DNA of 64,000 bases from Planctomycetota bacterium (GTDB lineage Bacteria > Planctomycetota > UBA1135 > UBA2386): the NCBI GenBank assembly GCA_025459175.1, contig JALORC010000045.1:22599-86598 (forward strand). The letters are read 5' to 3'. Of this stretch, positions 10,131 to 18,346 are shown in pieces. Numbering within the stretch: position 1 is the first letter of the stretch; each line of letters starts with the position of its first letter. Both the position numbers and the translations under genes were made by a program. The notes below the pieces were generated by a model, which saw only the letters and a list, made by a program, of their open reading frames with translations, was not told the origin of the DNA and made no database searches.

Positions 10131-10470
10131 GGCGGTGTGTTCCGAGCTTGGCGCCGGCCAAGAGTTCCCCCGGCCGATCGGCGCACTGTCTCGCGGTGCC
10201 GAGCTGGCGTCCAGCGCCGTGGCACTGTGCACGCGGTGCCTGCCCGCTGGCGCAGCACGAAACGCGATGTGTGGTCGCCGCTGGCGCCTGTGTGAAGGCC
10301 ACGGCTGCGTCGAGTGGGGGAGCCGGAAGCGGGCTCGCGAATCGTGTCCGGGCCCTGGCGAGTTCGCCTGCGGGCGACCTGTATGCCGCGACGACGCCGT
10401 TCTCGTCAGCTCGGCCTTCTGCCAGGCCGCCTTCGGCTGAACCACCGCGGCTGCCGATACGACCGATGCC
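10131..10470. other. Divergent intergenic region
   Basis: 340 bases between the divergent starts at 10130 and 10471. It must hold promoters for both genes. I could not pick out a convincing -35/-10 pair, operator or hairpin. No open frame in it has a protein-like composition. Confidence 0.4.
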
Positions 10471-11583
10471 ATGGGTCGATCGATGCTGCTCGGTGCGTTC
10501 TGCTGTTCGCTGCTGCCGTTGCTGGCGCAGACCCCGCCGACCCCGCTGCGGCCGCTGCCGGGGGCGATCCCCGAGATCGTGCTGGCCGCCGACGACGCCG
10601 ACGGCCTCGTCGTCGCCGCCGGTCTCGGCGACGGCGGCATCCCGACGACCACCCGCGGCGACCTGCAGTGGAGCTCGGACGGTTGCGTCACCCCGGGCGG
10701 TGTGCGCATCAGTGTGCGCACGGTCGGCGTCAAGCTGACGTTCCCGTCCGGCACCGAACTGCTGCTGGCCGCCGATGGCCATCTGCACCTGCGTTCGGGA
10801 GAACGCGGCGGGCCGTTCCCGGGCGGTGTCGAGCTGCGGCTCGGCGATGGTTCGATCGTGCGCGTGACCCTGGTGCAGAGCAACGCCGTGCGCGTGCGCG
10901 ACGTCGTCGTGATCGCCGGTGATCGCATGCTGCAACCGTGGCGGCGCGGCGAGGAGGCCACCGAACTGCCGCGGCGCAGCGCCTGGGCCGGTGCGCACGT
11001 CGCCGTCTGCGGCAGCGGCGGTGACGTCTATCGCGCGATCGCGCTCGGCCCGCTGGTGGTGCTCGATCGGGTGCTGGTCGCCGAGGCGCGCGCGGCGGCG
11101 ACTCCCGAGCAGCGCCTGATCGTGTTGCGTTCCCCGCTGGTGCGCTCGCTGTCGGTGATGCAGCGGCAGCATCGCGAACCCAAGGCCGAAGTGCGGCAGG
11201 CCATCGCCGCGGTGGCCGCGGTCGCCGACCGCGGCGACACCATCTTCCCCGCCGGAGCCACGCTGCAGCGCGCGGAGCAGGACCGCCTGCGCTGGCTGTT
11301 GGTGGGTGGCTTCGAGCTCGAGCTCGACCTCGACGGACCGCTGGCGCCGCGTCTGCAGCTGTTCGCCGGCATGTCGCCGCTGCCGATGATCGAGTGGACC
11401 GCGCGTGCCGACTCGGCGGCGTTCCTGACCAACCCACGTTCCGATCAGCGCGACCAGCGCTGGCACGGCAACGGCACCCGGCTCGATCGTGTGGCGGTCG
11501 ATCTGCAGGCGCGCGAAGAACTGTTCGAGCGGGCGCACGCGCTCGCGGTGCTGCAGCGCCTGCAGCGCGGTCGCCGGCGCTGA
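10471..11583 (+). CDS. Secreted protein of unknown function
   Basis: 370 residues with a signal peptide (MLLGAFCCSLLPLLAQ) and a mature part rich in beta-strand patterns. It has a FecR-like look in the middle (GVRISVRTVGVKLTFPSG, LHLRSGERGG, VELRLGDGSIVRVTL), meaning strands that present a 'property of the surface' type fold, but the match is weak. A helical C-terminus (DLQAREELFERAHALAVLQRL) ends the protein. It is followed after 146 bases by another secreted protein on the same strand, so the two may share a transcript. Confidence 0.65.
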   Translation: MGRSMLLGAFCCSLLPLLAQTPPTPLRPLPGAIPEIVLAADDADGLVVAAGLGDGGIPTTTRGDLQWSSDGCVTPGGVRISVRTVGVKLTFPSGTELLLAADGHLHLRSGERGGPFPGGVELRLGDGSIVRVTLVQSNAVRVRDVVVIAGDRMLQPWRRGEEATELPRRSAWAGAHVAVCGSGGDVYRAIALGPLVVLDRVLVAEARAAATPEQRLIVLRSPLVRSLSVMQRQHREPKAEVRQAIAAVAAVADRGDTIFPAGATLQRAEQDRLRWLLVGGFELELDLDGPLAPRLQLFAGMSPLPMIEWTARADSAAFLTNPRSDQRDQRWHGNGTRLDRVAVDLQAREELFERAHALAVLQRLQRGRRR

Positions 11584-11729
11584 GTCGTCGCCGAGGCGGG
11601 GCGCTGCCGCGAACCGTTCCGCGCGCGAGCGGAGCGGCGGGTGGTCGTCGAGGGGGCCTGGTCCTGCCCCCTGTTGCGCATGCTGACCGGGCCACCGCTG
11701 GCTATCCTGTTCGCCTCCATCGATCCACC

Positions 11730-12356
11730 ATGAGCACCTTCACCAAGTTCCTGTTCGTATCCACGCTCGTCGCGCTGCCCCTGCTGGCCCAGGAGCGAAA
11801 GGCGGTCAAGAAGCCGGCCACCTTCCCCGAGGCCGTCGAGCAGGCCAAGAAGGCGGTCGAGGAAGACAAGCTCGGCGCCGCGGTCGCGGCGCTGCAGGCG
11901 GCGATCCGCGACCTGCAGAAGAAGCAGCGGGCCCAGATCCTGACCGCGCTGCCGAAGCCGGAGGGCTTCGAGTTCCGCGACGAGGAGGTCGACGACAAGG
12001 GCCAGGACGCGTTCAACCTCGCGGCGATGGGGCTGACGATCTCGCGCCGCTACGAGAACGGCGACAAGAGCCTGTCGGTCGAGGTCACCGCGAACTCGCC
12101 GCTGATCCAGATGCTCGGGATGATGTTCAACAACCCGGCGCTGGTCGAGGCGCAGGGCGGCGAGATGGTCAAGTACGGCGTGCACAAGGCGATCCTGACC
12201 AAGTCCGGTGACGACGGTCAGGAACTGCAGATCTTGATGCACGACGCGCACCTCATCAAGATCAACAGCCAGGGGGTCGGGGCCGACGACCTGTTGAAGA
12301 TCTTCGACCAGGCGTTCGTCGATCGCCTCGAGAAGCCGCTCGGCAAGAACGGCTGA
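11730..12356 (+). CDS. Small secreted protein, lysine-rich helical N-terminus
   Basis: 208 residues. A signal peptide (FLFVSTLVALPLLAQ) is followed by a charged helical stretch (residues 20-65, with repeated AVEQAKKAVEEDK and AALQAAIRDLQKKQ patterns) and a compact domain in which LPKPEGFEFRDEEVDD leads into beta strands (LSVEVTANSPLIQML, VHKAILTKSGDDGQELQILM). No family was recognised with confidence. The start ATG at 11730 is chosen because it begins the signal peptide. It converges on the gene ending at 12375. Confidence 0.7.
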   Translation: MSTFTKFLFVSTLVALPLLAQERKAVKKPATFPEAVEQAKKAVEEDKLGAAVAALQAAIRDLQKKQRAQILTALPKPEGFEFRDEEVDDKGQDAFNLAAMGLTISRRYENGDKSLSVEVTANSPLIQMLGMMFNNPALVEAQGGEMVKYGVHKAILTKSGDDGQELQILMHDAHLIKINSQGVGADDLLKIFDQAFVDRLEKPLGKNG

Positions 12357-12374
12357 GTCGGCGCGCCGGGCGCG

Positions 12375-13334
12375 TCAGTTCTTCTTGTGCACCGCGTCGC
12401 GGGCCCGCGGCGAACGGTGCTCTTTCAGTGCGGCATCGACGGCGCCGTCGGTGCGATCCATCCGCAGCAGCGCGTCGAGGGCGCGGCTGGTGTTGGTGGC
12501 ACCGAGCGCCAGCAGCAGCGCCGCGCGGTCGTTCGGCTGGCCGGCGGCCTGCAGCCGGGCCTCGAGCCTGGCCGCGCTGTCCTCGCCGTGCAGCGCCTTG
12601 CCGATGCGGCCGACGGCGCGGGCGTATTCGACGTCGGTGACCTGGCCGAGCGAGACCATCAACGTGTCGAACACACCGTCCAGACGCTGTTCGCCGCACA
12701 GCTCGGCGAGCGCGATCTTGAACGGAACGTCCTCGATCTCGCCGGTGGCGCGGCTGAGCAGGCGGCTCCACTCGGGGCTGCCGAGGTGACTGCGGAGGTC
12801 GGGGCGTTCGGCGAGGTAGCGCGTGGCCTCCATGCGCAGCACCGGTTCACTGCCGATCGCGGTGGAGAACAGTTCGCGCGCGGTCACCGCCGGCGAGGTG
12901 CCGAGATCGCCGCCGGCGAGCAGCCTGGCGAAGCGCACATACGGATCCGCGGCCTGGTCGGCGCCGATCAGCGGATTGCTGCCGGGCCAGCCGACCATCT
13001 TGAAGTAGGGGCCCTGAGCCGCGGGCAGGCCGAGCCGCATGGCGATCGCGGTCGCGTCCTGCAGGCAGTAGAGCCGCGATTGGCGCGGGCTCGGCCGCTG
13101 GTGCAGCGCCAGCTGCGGCCAGTCTAGCACCGTCACCGCGGCCGCGCCGTCGCCGCCGCGGACCGCGTTCAGCACCTGCACCCGGTGCAGCACCAGATCG
13201 GCGTCGTGGGTGGTCTTGCCGACCTGGCGGCCGACCACCACGGCGTCGGCGTCGACGATGCCGCGCCGCAGTTCCTGCGCGGTGGGTGCCGCCGCGAAGG
13301 CGAACGTGGAACAGACGAGGAGCAGCTTGCGCAT
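12375..13334 (-). CDS. Secreted protein of unknown function, HEAT-like C-terminal half
   Basis: 319 residues. It has a signal peptide (MRKLLLVCSTFAFAAAPTAQ), a beta-rich N-terminal part with ADAVVVGRQVGKTT..ADLVLHRVQVLNAVRG (the style of periplasmic proteins that measure or bind metal or peptide ligands), and a C-terminal helical part with short repeats (LARLLSRATGEIEDVPFKIALAEL and similar) that look like HEAT-type repeats. The start lies 2 bases after the stop of the upstream metalloprotease gene, so the two are surely co-transcribed and probably act together outside the cytoplasm. Confidence 0.68.
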   Translation of the reverse strand: MRKLLLVCSTFAFAAAPTAQELRRGIVDADAVVVGRQVGKTTHDADLVLHRVQVLNAVRGGDGAAAVTVLDWPQLALHQRPSPRQSRLYCLQDATAIAMRLGLPAAQGPYFKMVGWPGSNPLIGADQAADPYVRFARLLAGGDLGTSPAVTARELFSTAIGSEPVLRMEATRYLAERPDLRSHLGSPEWSRLLSRATGEIEDVPFKIALAELCGEQRLDGVFDTLMVSLGQVTDVEYARAVGRIGKALHGEDSAARLEARLQAAGQPNDRAALLLALGATNTSRALDALLRMDRTDGAVDAALKEHRSPRARDAVHKKN

Positions 13335-13336
13335 GA

Positions 13337-15124
13337 TCAGTTGCCGTAGAAAACCTGCTCGCGCAGGTAGGCCAGATTGAGGCTGTTGAACGCGGTCGCG
13401 TTGTTCAACGCGATGCTGTACGAGAGGGTCGGGCTCATCACGTTGCTGGCGCCGGCGGGGAACAGCGCGCTGTTGCGGATGTGGCCGGGGCTCGAGCCGG
13501 GGAAGTTCGGGTTGTCGCCGTAGAGCCCGAGCGGCATCGCGCCGTCCTGCACGAGGCCCATCGAGTGGCCGCACTCGTGCGCGGTGATGACGGCGCAGAA
13601 GCGCGCGAGGTCGTCGACGGCGGTGAAGAGGTCGTCGCCGCGGCCATCGGTCACGGTGCCGTTCAGGCGTTCGTCGTCCTGCGCGTCGTTGCCGACCGGG
13701 GTGCCGCCGAGCGCCGTGGCGAACGGCGCGAAGGTGACCCGGAACTGGCTCGACCCTGGTGGCCCGAAGCCGGCGTCGACGATCGTGTGCAGGAAGATGC
13801 CGAGCCGCGAGCCCTGGAAGTCGGTGCGCGTGTTGTCGTTCTGCGTCGCGTTGTTGGGGTCGAAGATCGCGACCCCGAGCACGCCGGCGGTGGTCGAGGC
13901 GCCGGCGACGCTGATCTGCGAGTAGCCGAACGAGCCGTAGCTGACGCTCGAGCTGCTGCCGAAGGTCCCGCTCGGCCGCGTCAGCGTGAACTGGATGTTG
14001 GTGCCCGAGTAGAGCGCCTGCAGTTGCTGCAGCAGCGTCGCCTTGAAGCGGTTCCGCACCACTTCATTGCTGTCGGCGCCGGCCTGCGTGTTGGCGATCG
14101 GCGTCGCCGACGCCAGCCCGAGCACCAGCAGCAGGTCCTCGAAGTCGGAGCGGCTGTTGGCGACCGCGGTCACGTCGACCGACACGCCGCCCTGGATCGC
14201 GCTGGTGCTGAACGACTCGACGTCGCGGCTGAAGTCGAGGAACCACACCTGCGCCGGGTTGTTGCCGGTCTCGAACGGCCGCAGCGAATCGGCGAACTGG
14301 CGCACGCTGCACGCGAACGTCTGCGGGTTGGAGCCGAGCCCGCTGTCGTCGACCACCAGACAGGTCAGCACCAGCGGACCGCTCGGGAACGTCATCGAGC
14401 TCGGCACGCGATAGCTGGCGGTGGTGGCACCGGCCGAAACCGCGGTCAGCAGCGGCCGCAGGTCGGTGCCGGCCGGTTGCGACCCCGCGGTCGTGCCGAC
14501 CGCGACGCTGGCGGTGATCCGCGTGCTCGCGGTGTCGATGGTGCCGTTGTCGGAGTAGGTGAGGTCGATGGTCCAGCCGTTCGGGGGCACCTGCAGCGTG
14601 CCGCCAGCCGGGCCGGTGCCGTTGAGCGCGCCGTCGATGGCGGCCACGGTGACGTTCGTGATGGTCGGCGCGGTGCCGTCGCCGGCCGTGATCACGACGG
14701 GTGCCGACGGCACCGCCAGCTGGCCGCTCGCGTCGCGCACCGCATCCTGCGCCGGCGCGAGCGCGATCGTCGTCGTGCCCGGCGCGAACGAAACCCCGGC
14801 GCCGAGCGTCACCACCACCGAGTTGCTGCCTTGCAAGGTCGGCGCCGCGGTGACGGTGCCCAGTGTCGCGTTGCTCGACAGCACCACGTCGGCGTCGCTC
14901 ACGGCGAGACCGGTGCCGAGCACGACGGGTTCGGAGAACAGCAGGCGCAGCGAGTCGCCCGGTGCCGGAACGCCGCTGCCACCGACGAAGGACGCCGACA
15001 CCAGGGTCGGGGCGGCATCACCGGAACCACCGCCGCCGCCGCCTCCACAGGCAGCGAGCAGCATGGCGGCGAGAGCCAGCAGCACCGGAAAGCGCTGCTG
15101 TGGAGTGGAGATCGTTCCGATCAT
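13337..15124 (-). CDS. Lipoprotein metalloprotease, metzincin-like (HExxHxxGxxD)
   Basis: 595 residues. A lipoprotein signal peptide ends LLAAC, followed by a seven-glycine linker, which places the protein on a membrane. Residues about 25-200 are two Big/Ig-like beta domains (VRLLFSEPV... and ITNVTVAAIDG...). The catalytic part carries HECGHSMGLVQDG at residues 516-528: His516, Glu517 and His520, with Gly523 and Asp527 in the positions of the metzincin HExxHxxGxx(H/D) site. An Asp third ligand is known from snapalysin-type enzymes. A Met lies downstream in NVMSPTLSY, suitable for the Met-turn. It should be a zinc endopeptidase. The upstream gene on the other strand starts only 6 bases away, so the two start codons are almost back to back. 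Confidence 0.82.
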   Translation of the reverse strand: MIGTISTPQQRFPVLLALAAMLLAACGGGGGGGSGDAAPTLVSASFVGGSGVPAPGDSLRLLFSEPVVLGTGLAVSDADVVLSSNATLGTVTAAPTLQGSNSVVVTLGAGVSFAPGTTTIALAPAQDAVRDASGQLAVPSAPVVITAGDGTAPTITNVTVAAIDGALNGTGPAGGTLQVPPNGWTIDLTYSDNGTIDTASTRITASVAVGTTAGSQPAGTDLRPLLTAVSAGATTASYRVPSSMTFPSGPLVLTCLVVDDSGLGSNPQTFACSVRQFADSLRPFETGNNPAQVWFLDFSRDVESFSTSAIQGGVSVDVTAVANSRSDFEDLLLVLGLASATPIANTQAGADSNEVVRNRFKATLLQQLQALYSGTNIQFTLTRPSGTFGSSSSVSYGSFGYSQISVAGASTTAGVLGVAIFDPNNATQNDNTRTDFQGSRLGIFLHTIVDAGFGPPGSSQFRVTFAPFATALGGTPVGNDAQDDERLNGTVTDGRGDDLFTAVDDLARFCAVITAHECGHSMGLVQDGAMPLGLYGDNPNFPGSSPGHIRNSALFPAGASNVMSPTLSYSIALNNATAFNSLNLAYLREQVFYGN

Positions 15125-15130
15125 GACGGC

Positions 15131-15697
15131 ATGTCGAAGTGGGCGTTGTTCGCGGCGCATCGCTACGTCCGCGCGGGTGCGGCGGTGCCGCGGGAAATCG
15201 GACCGGACGGTCGGCCGCTGGTGCGGCCTTGGCGCCGGCGGACGGCGGCTGCCGTGCAGGTGGCACAGCGCATCCGCGCCGGCCGGCCGCAGCCCCGATG
15301 GCCACGTCTGGTCGGCTTCGCCTGCATCGTCCTGGCGGTGCACGCGGCGTTGGATCCGGTTGGTCCGATGGCAGCGCATGTTGCGGCATCTGCATCGGCC
15401 GGACCAGGGCCTCGGCTGGATCCGATCGTCGTCGAAGCAGCGGTGTCAGGGGAACTTCCCGGCTCGCTGCGGTTCCGCTGGGGCAGCAGCGATCCGGCTC
15501 GCCCGGTCAGCTTGGTGGTGTTCGCGACCGACTACGCGCCGCTGACCAGCCGGTCGGGCCTCGTTGGCACCGAATGGAGCGCCGATCCGGCCCTGCTCGA
15601 GCAGCTTTTGCCCGGACAGACCTACCATTGCGTGCTGCGCGCCGAGGTCGGGTCGCCGATCGTGCAGACTCCGCTCACGAGCTTCGTCATTCGCTGA
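15131..15697 (+). CDS. Hypothetical single-pass membrane protein
   Basis: 188 residues of unknown function. A basic cytoplasmic N-terminus (about 60 residues, Arg/Ala-rich) precedes one membrane segment (LVGFACIVLAVHAALDPV) and a soluble C-terminal domain with a fibronectin-III-like look (ELPGSLRFRWGSSDPARPVSLVVF...LPGQTYHCVLRAE). Topology would put that domain outside the cytoplasm. The ATG at 15131 sits 6 bases from the divergent protease start, so the true start of one of the two genes may lie further inside. Confidence 0.6.
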   Translation: MSKWALFAAHRYVRAGAAVPREIGPDGRPLVRPWRRRTAAAVQVAQRIRAGRPQPRWPRLVGFACIVLAVHAALDPVGPMAAHVAASASAGPGPRLDPIVVEAAVSGELPGSLRFRWGSSDPARPVSLVVFATDYAPLTSRSGLVGTEWSADPALLEQLLPGQTYHCVLRAEVGSPIVQTPLTSFVIR

Positions 15698-15775
15698 TCC
15701 CGAACCGCCGTTGGTATCGTCCGCTGCGTCGGTCGGTGCGTCCTAACTCAACTCTGGAAAAGGAGATACCGAAAA

Positions 15776-15829
15776 GTGGCCTGCGTGGGGAACGCCCCCC
15801 TCGCATGCAACCGGGACACAAGCGGATGA
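15776..15829 (+). CDS. Possible 17-codon leader ORF coupled to the kinase gene
   Basis: A GTG at 15776 follows a strong Shine-Dalgarno match (AAAAGGAGAT, ending about 9 bases before it), the best ribosome binding site in this neighbourhood. The frame reads 17 codons and its TGA (15827-15829) overlaps the ATG ATG pair at 15826-15831 of the kinase gene. Neither candidate kinase start has a strong Shine-Dalgarno of its own. The arrangement is what translational coupling looks like, but an ORF this short could be accidental. Confidence 0.3.
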   Translation: MACVGNAPLACNRDTSG

Positions 15830-16755
15830 TGAAGCTCGCGGTCGGGGAAGTCGTTGAGGGCTACCGGATCACACGGTTCCTGGGACGCGGTGGCTTTGCC
15901 TCCGTGTTCCTCGCCCAGCACGAACAGACTGGCAACAAGGTCGCCTTGAAGGTCGGCGGAATCTCGGGTGGCGGGCGTCAGGTGACGCGGCTGCTCGAAG
16001 TGACGTCGCGTCGCACCCCGGAGGGCATCAGCCCCGACGAGCTGCCGGCCGAGGCCGTGTTCTTCGAGCCCAAGGGCGTGCGGATCGACCTGTTCGACGA
16101 GCAGGAAGTCCGTCACCTGCTGCAGCGGGAGGGGGACCTGCTGGCCAACTGCCAGCACGAGAACCTGGTCGCGGTCGTCGACCGCCTGATGATCGACGGC
16201 AATCCGGTGCTGGTGCTCGACTACGTGCGCGGCAAGACGCTGCGCGAGAAGATCCGCAGCCTCGAGGGCATCCACCTGAACTGGTTCCTGGCGATCGTGC
16301 GCGCCCTGGTGTCGCTGCGCACCGCCGGCACGCTCGACTGGCACGGTGACCTGAAGCCCGAGAACATCGTCGTCAAGCCGAGCGGCAAGGTGGTGCTGCT
16401 CGACCCGGCGCTGCGCTCCGAGGATCGCCGCGTGGTGACGACGACGCCGCACTACAACCCGATGCTGTTGACGGACAGCAAGGCGGACGTGATGGCGATC
16501 GGCATCATGATCTACGAGATCCTGACCGGCACGCTGCCGTTCGACGAAGTGCCGTGGGAGTTCGCCGGCCGCCAGAGCGGCGGCGAGACGCAGCGGCTGT
16601 CGTTGAGCTACTTCTTCAGCTACGCGCCGCCCCACGTGCTCAACCCGAAGACGCCCGAGGAACTCGAGCGCATCGTCTACCGCTGCATCACGGTGCCGGG
16701 CTACGGGCTCGACGAGCTGAAGACCGACCTCGAGACGTTCATCAGCAAGGCGTGA
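15805..16755 (+). CDS. Serine/threonine protein kinase, soluble, HGD catalytic loop
   Basis: 316 residues (309 if the ATG at 15826 is used). It has a eukaryotic-type kinase fold: Gly-rich loop LGRGGFASVF, VALKV with the ATP-binding Lys, catalytic loop HGDLKPEN with the catalytic Asp and Asn, and a metal-binding site reading LLDPA instead of the usual DFG. The Asp is kept; the Phe-Gly is not. The APE region is also degenerate (HYNPMLLTDSKADVMAIGIMIYEILTG). An extra segment of about 45 residues sits between VALK and the alpha-C region. No membrane segment follows. Activity is likely but atypical. The tight coupling with the small leader ORF at 15776 suggests controlled translation. Confidence 0.88.
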   Translation: MQPGHKRMMKLAVGEVVEGYRITRFLGRGGFASVFLAQHEQTGNKVALKVGGISGGGRQVTRLLEVTSRRTPEGISPDELPAEAVFFEPKGVRIDLFDEQEVRHLLQREGDLLANCQHENLVAVVDRLMIDGNPVLVLDYVRGKTLREKIRSLEGIHLNWFLAIVRALVSLRTAGTLDWHGDLKPENIVVKPSGKVVLLDPALRSEDRRVVTTTPHYNPMLLTDSKADVMAIGIMIYEILTGTLPFDEVPWEFAGRQSGGETQRLSLSYFFSYAPPHVLNPKTPEELERIVYRCITVPGYGLDELKTDLETFISKA

Positions 16756-16773
16756 ACTCGGGGTCGCAGCGCT

Positions 16774-17520
16774 TCACCGCGGGCGCGCGGCCGAGCTCGG
16801 CTCTTCGTTCATGATGCCGGCGGCGCCGGAGCCGATCAGCACGACCAGCATGCCCAGCAAGGTGGCCAGCAGCTGCGTCTGATTGCCCGTCTGCGTGTCG
16901 CCGAGGAAGGCGAGCAGGTGCACGCCGATGCCGATCGCCGCGCTCCGGAAGCGGCCGGCGCTGGCCAGGAACCACGCCAGGCCGGCGGTGCCGGCGGCGA
17001 TCGACGAGCGCACCAGCAGGCTGATCGACCAACCGGTCAGCAGACCTTGCACCGCGCCGGCGATGGCGAACACCACCGCGCTGGCGGCGAGGCACCGCAG
17101 GCAGGCCAGCACGGCCGCGGCCGAGCTCTCGATCCGCGGCGGCGGCGGCAGCACGGCCATGGGCGGTGTGGTCGGTGTCGCGGTCGATTCCGTCCGCGGT
17201 GGTTCGCGCCAGTCGTCCGCCGACGGCGTGGTCATGAACACCTGCTCCAGCGGCGCCACCTGGTCGGTGAACAGCGCTGTCTTCGGCGGCTCGCGATCCG
17301 CTTCCTTGGCCGCGATCCGGCGCTGCAGTTCGAGCAGGCGCCGTTCGGTGTAGTTCTCGCGTGGCGCCTGCGCGAGCTTGCGCGCGAGTTCGCGGACCTT
17401 CGGATCGTCGAAGGCCGCGCTCCCGTCGCGCCATTGGCCGCGCTTGTCCGCCGCTTCGATCGAGTTCTTGAGCTCGTCGTCGTCGTCGAAGGCGTCGGTG
17501 ATGTCGTCGTTCTTGCCCAT
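16774..17520 (-). CDS. Multi-TM membrane protein with long acidic cytoplasmic N-terminus
   Basis: 248 residues. The first about 130 are soluble: an acidic start (NDDITDAFDDDDELKNS), a charged helix (REL..KLAQ..RENYTERRLLELQRRIAAKEADRE) and a Pro/Thr-rich linker. Residues about 135-240 form four hydrophobic segments (AVLACLRCLAASAVVFAIAGAV, ISLLVRSSIAAGTAGLAWFLA, FRSAAIGIGVHLLAFLG, TQLLATLLGMLVVLIGSGAAG). The function is unknown. It converges on the kinase gene with only 18 bases between stops. Confidence 0.72.
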   Translation of the reverse strand: MGKNDDITDAFDDDDELKNSIEAADKRGQWRDGSAAFDDPKVRELARKLAQAPRENYTERRLLELQRRIAAKEADREPPKTALFTDQVAPLEQVFMTTPSADDWREPPRTESTATPTTPPMAVLPPPPRIESSAAAVLACLRCLAASAVVFAIAGAVQGLLTGWSISLLVRSSIAAGTAGLAWFLASAGRFRSAAIGIGVHLLAFLGDTQTGNQTQLLATLLGMLVVLIGSGAAGIMNEEPSSAARPR

Positions 17521-17648
17521 CCGGCGCTCCCATCGGTCGCCGGCGGTGCCCGAGTTGAGACAGTGTCACCGTGACGGTGCTGCGGCAGGCTGCATCAGTT
17601 CGGGCCCGGTTCGTCTCGGGTCGGGGCCACGCGCTGCCGGTCCGCCGG

Positions 17649-18251
17649 TCAGATGACGAACGGAGCCTTGCCGCACTCGGGGGAGTAGTACTTGATCCGC
17701 ATCGGGCTGACCTTGCCCGTCACCTGGTCGAACACGTTCACCTCGTCCAGGTCGCGGCCGTACACGTGCAGCGAGATGGTCGGCTTGCTGCTGGTGTTGC
17801 CGATGCGGTGGATCTCCTCGTACGGCGGCAACAGGTAGGCGACCCCGCCCTGGCCGACGTCGGTGCCGCGCGACTGCTCGAGCTCGGCGAAGTCGGCCCG
17901 CTTGCCGTCGTCGAGGCGGTCGTAGCAGACTTCCTCGAGCGAGTTCTGGATCAGGCCCATGACCCCCCAGCAGGAGTGGTCGTGGATCGGCGTCATCTGG
18001 CCCGGCATCCAGACCAGGGCCAGCACCACGAACCGGTTCTGCTGGTCGCGGTGCAACAGGTGGCGGGTGTAACAGTCCGGGCTGCCCTGGCGGTGGCGCT
18101 CCTCCAGCCAGCGATCGGAGGCGCACAGCTGCTTGGTGGCGATCGACACCTCGCGGATGATCAGCTTGTTGGACGGGCGGCGGTCGAGCACGTCCTCGAT
18201 GGTGCGCACGTAGTCGCTGAGGCCGGGGCTGGTCGTCGAAGCAGTGGACAT
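17649..18251 (-). CDS. Cysteine dioxygenase family protein (cupin thiol dioxygenase)
   Basis: 200 residues, cytoplasmic. The fold is that of cysteine/3-mercaptopropionate dioxygenases: TPIHDHSCWGVMG gives two iron-binding His (90 and 92) and LHVYG gives the third (162). The family oxidises a thiol such as cysteine to its sulfinate using O2 and non-haem iron. The length matches the family. A Cys in the first cupin motif (Cys94) sits where mammalian enzymes have the cross-linked Cys, although that link cannot be judged here. It starts divergently from the TPR lipoprotein at 18347. The exact substrate is uncertain. Confidence 0.9.
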   Translation of the reverse strand: MSTASTTSPGLSDYVRTIEDVLDRRPSNKLIIREVSIATKQLCASDRWLEERHRQGSPDCYTRHLLHRDQQNRFVVLALVWMPGQMTPIHDHSCWGVMGLIQNSLEEVCYDRLDDGKRADFAELEQSRGTDVGQGGVAYLLPPYEEIHRIGNTSSKPTISLHVYGRDLDEVNVFDQVTGKVSPMRIKYYSPECGKAPFVI

Positions 18252-18346
18252 CGGGAGCGGGGGCGGGAAGATGGTGCGGTCGAAGCCGTCGGACGGGGCT
18301 GGCCATTCTGGCCGCTCCGGGCCCGTCTGACCACCCTGCGCCTGCC

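Noticed and set aside
7435..11538. Open frame of more than 1300 codons antisense within the 7386-11583 region and others of similar size on the strand opposite real genes (751-2130, 3032-5065, 19534-22569, 42798-45950)
   Set aside because: Arg/Ala/Gly/Pro-rich translations without domains; in DNA of about 70% GC stop codons are rare on the opposite strand of true genes.
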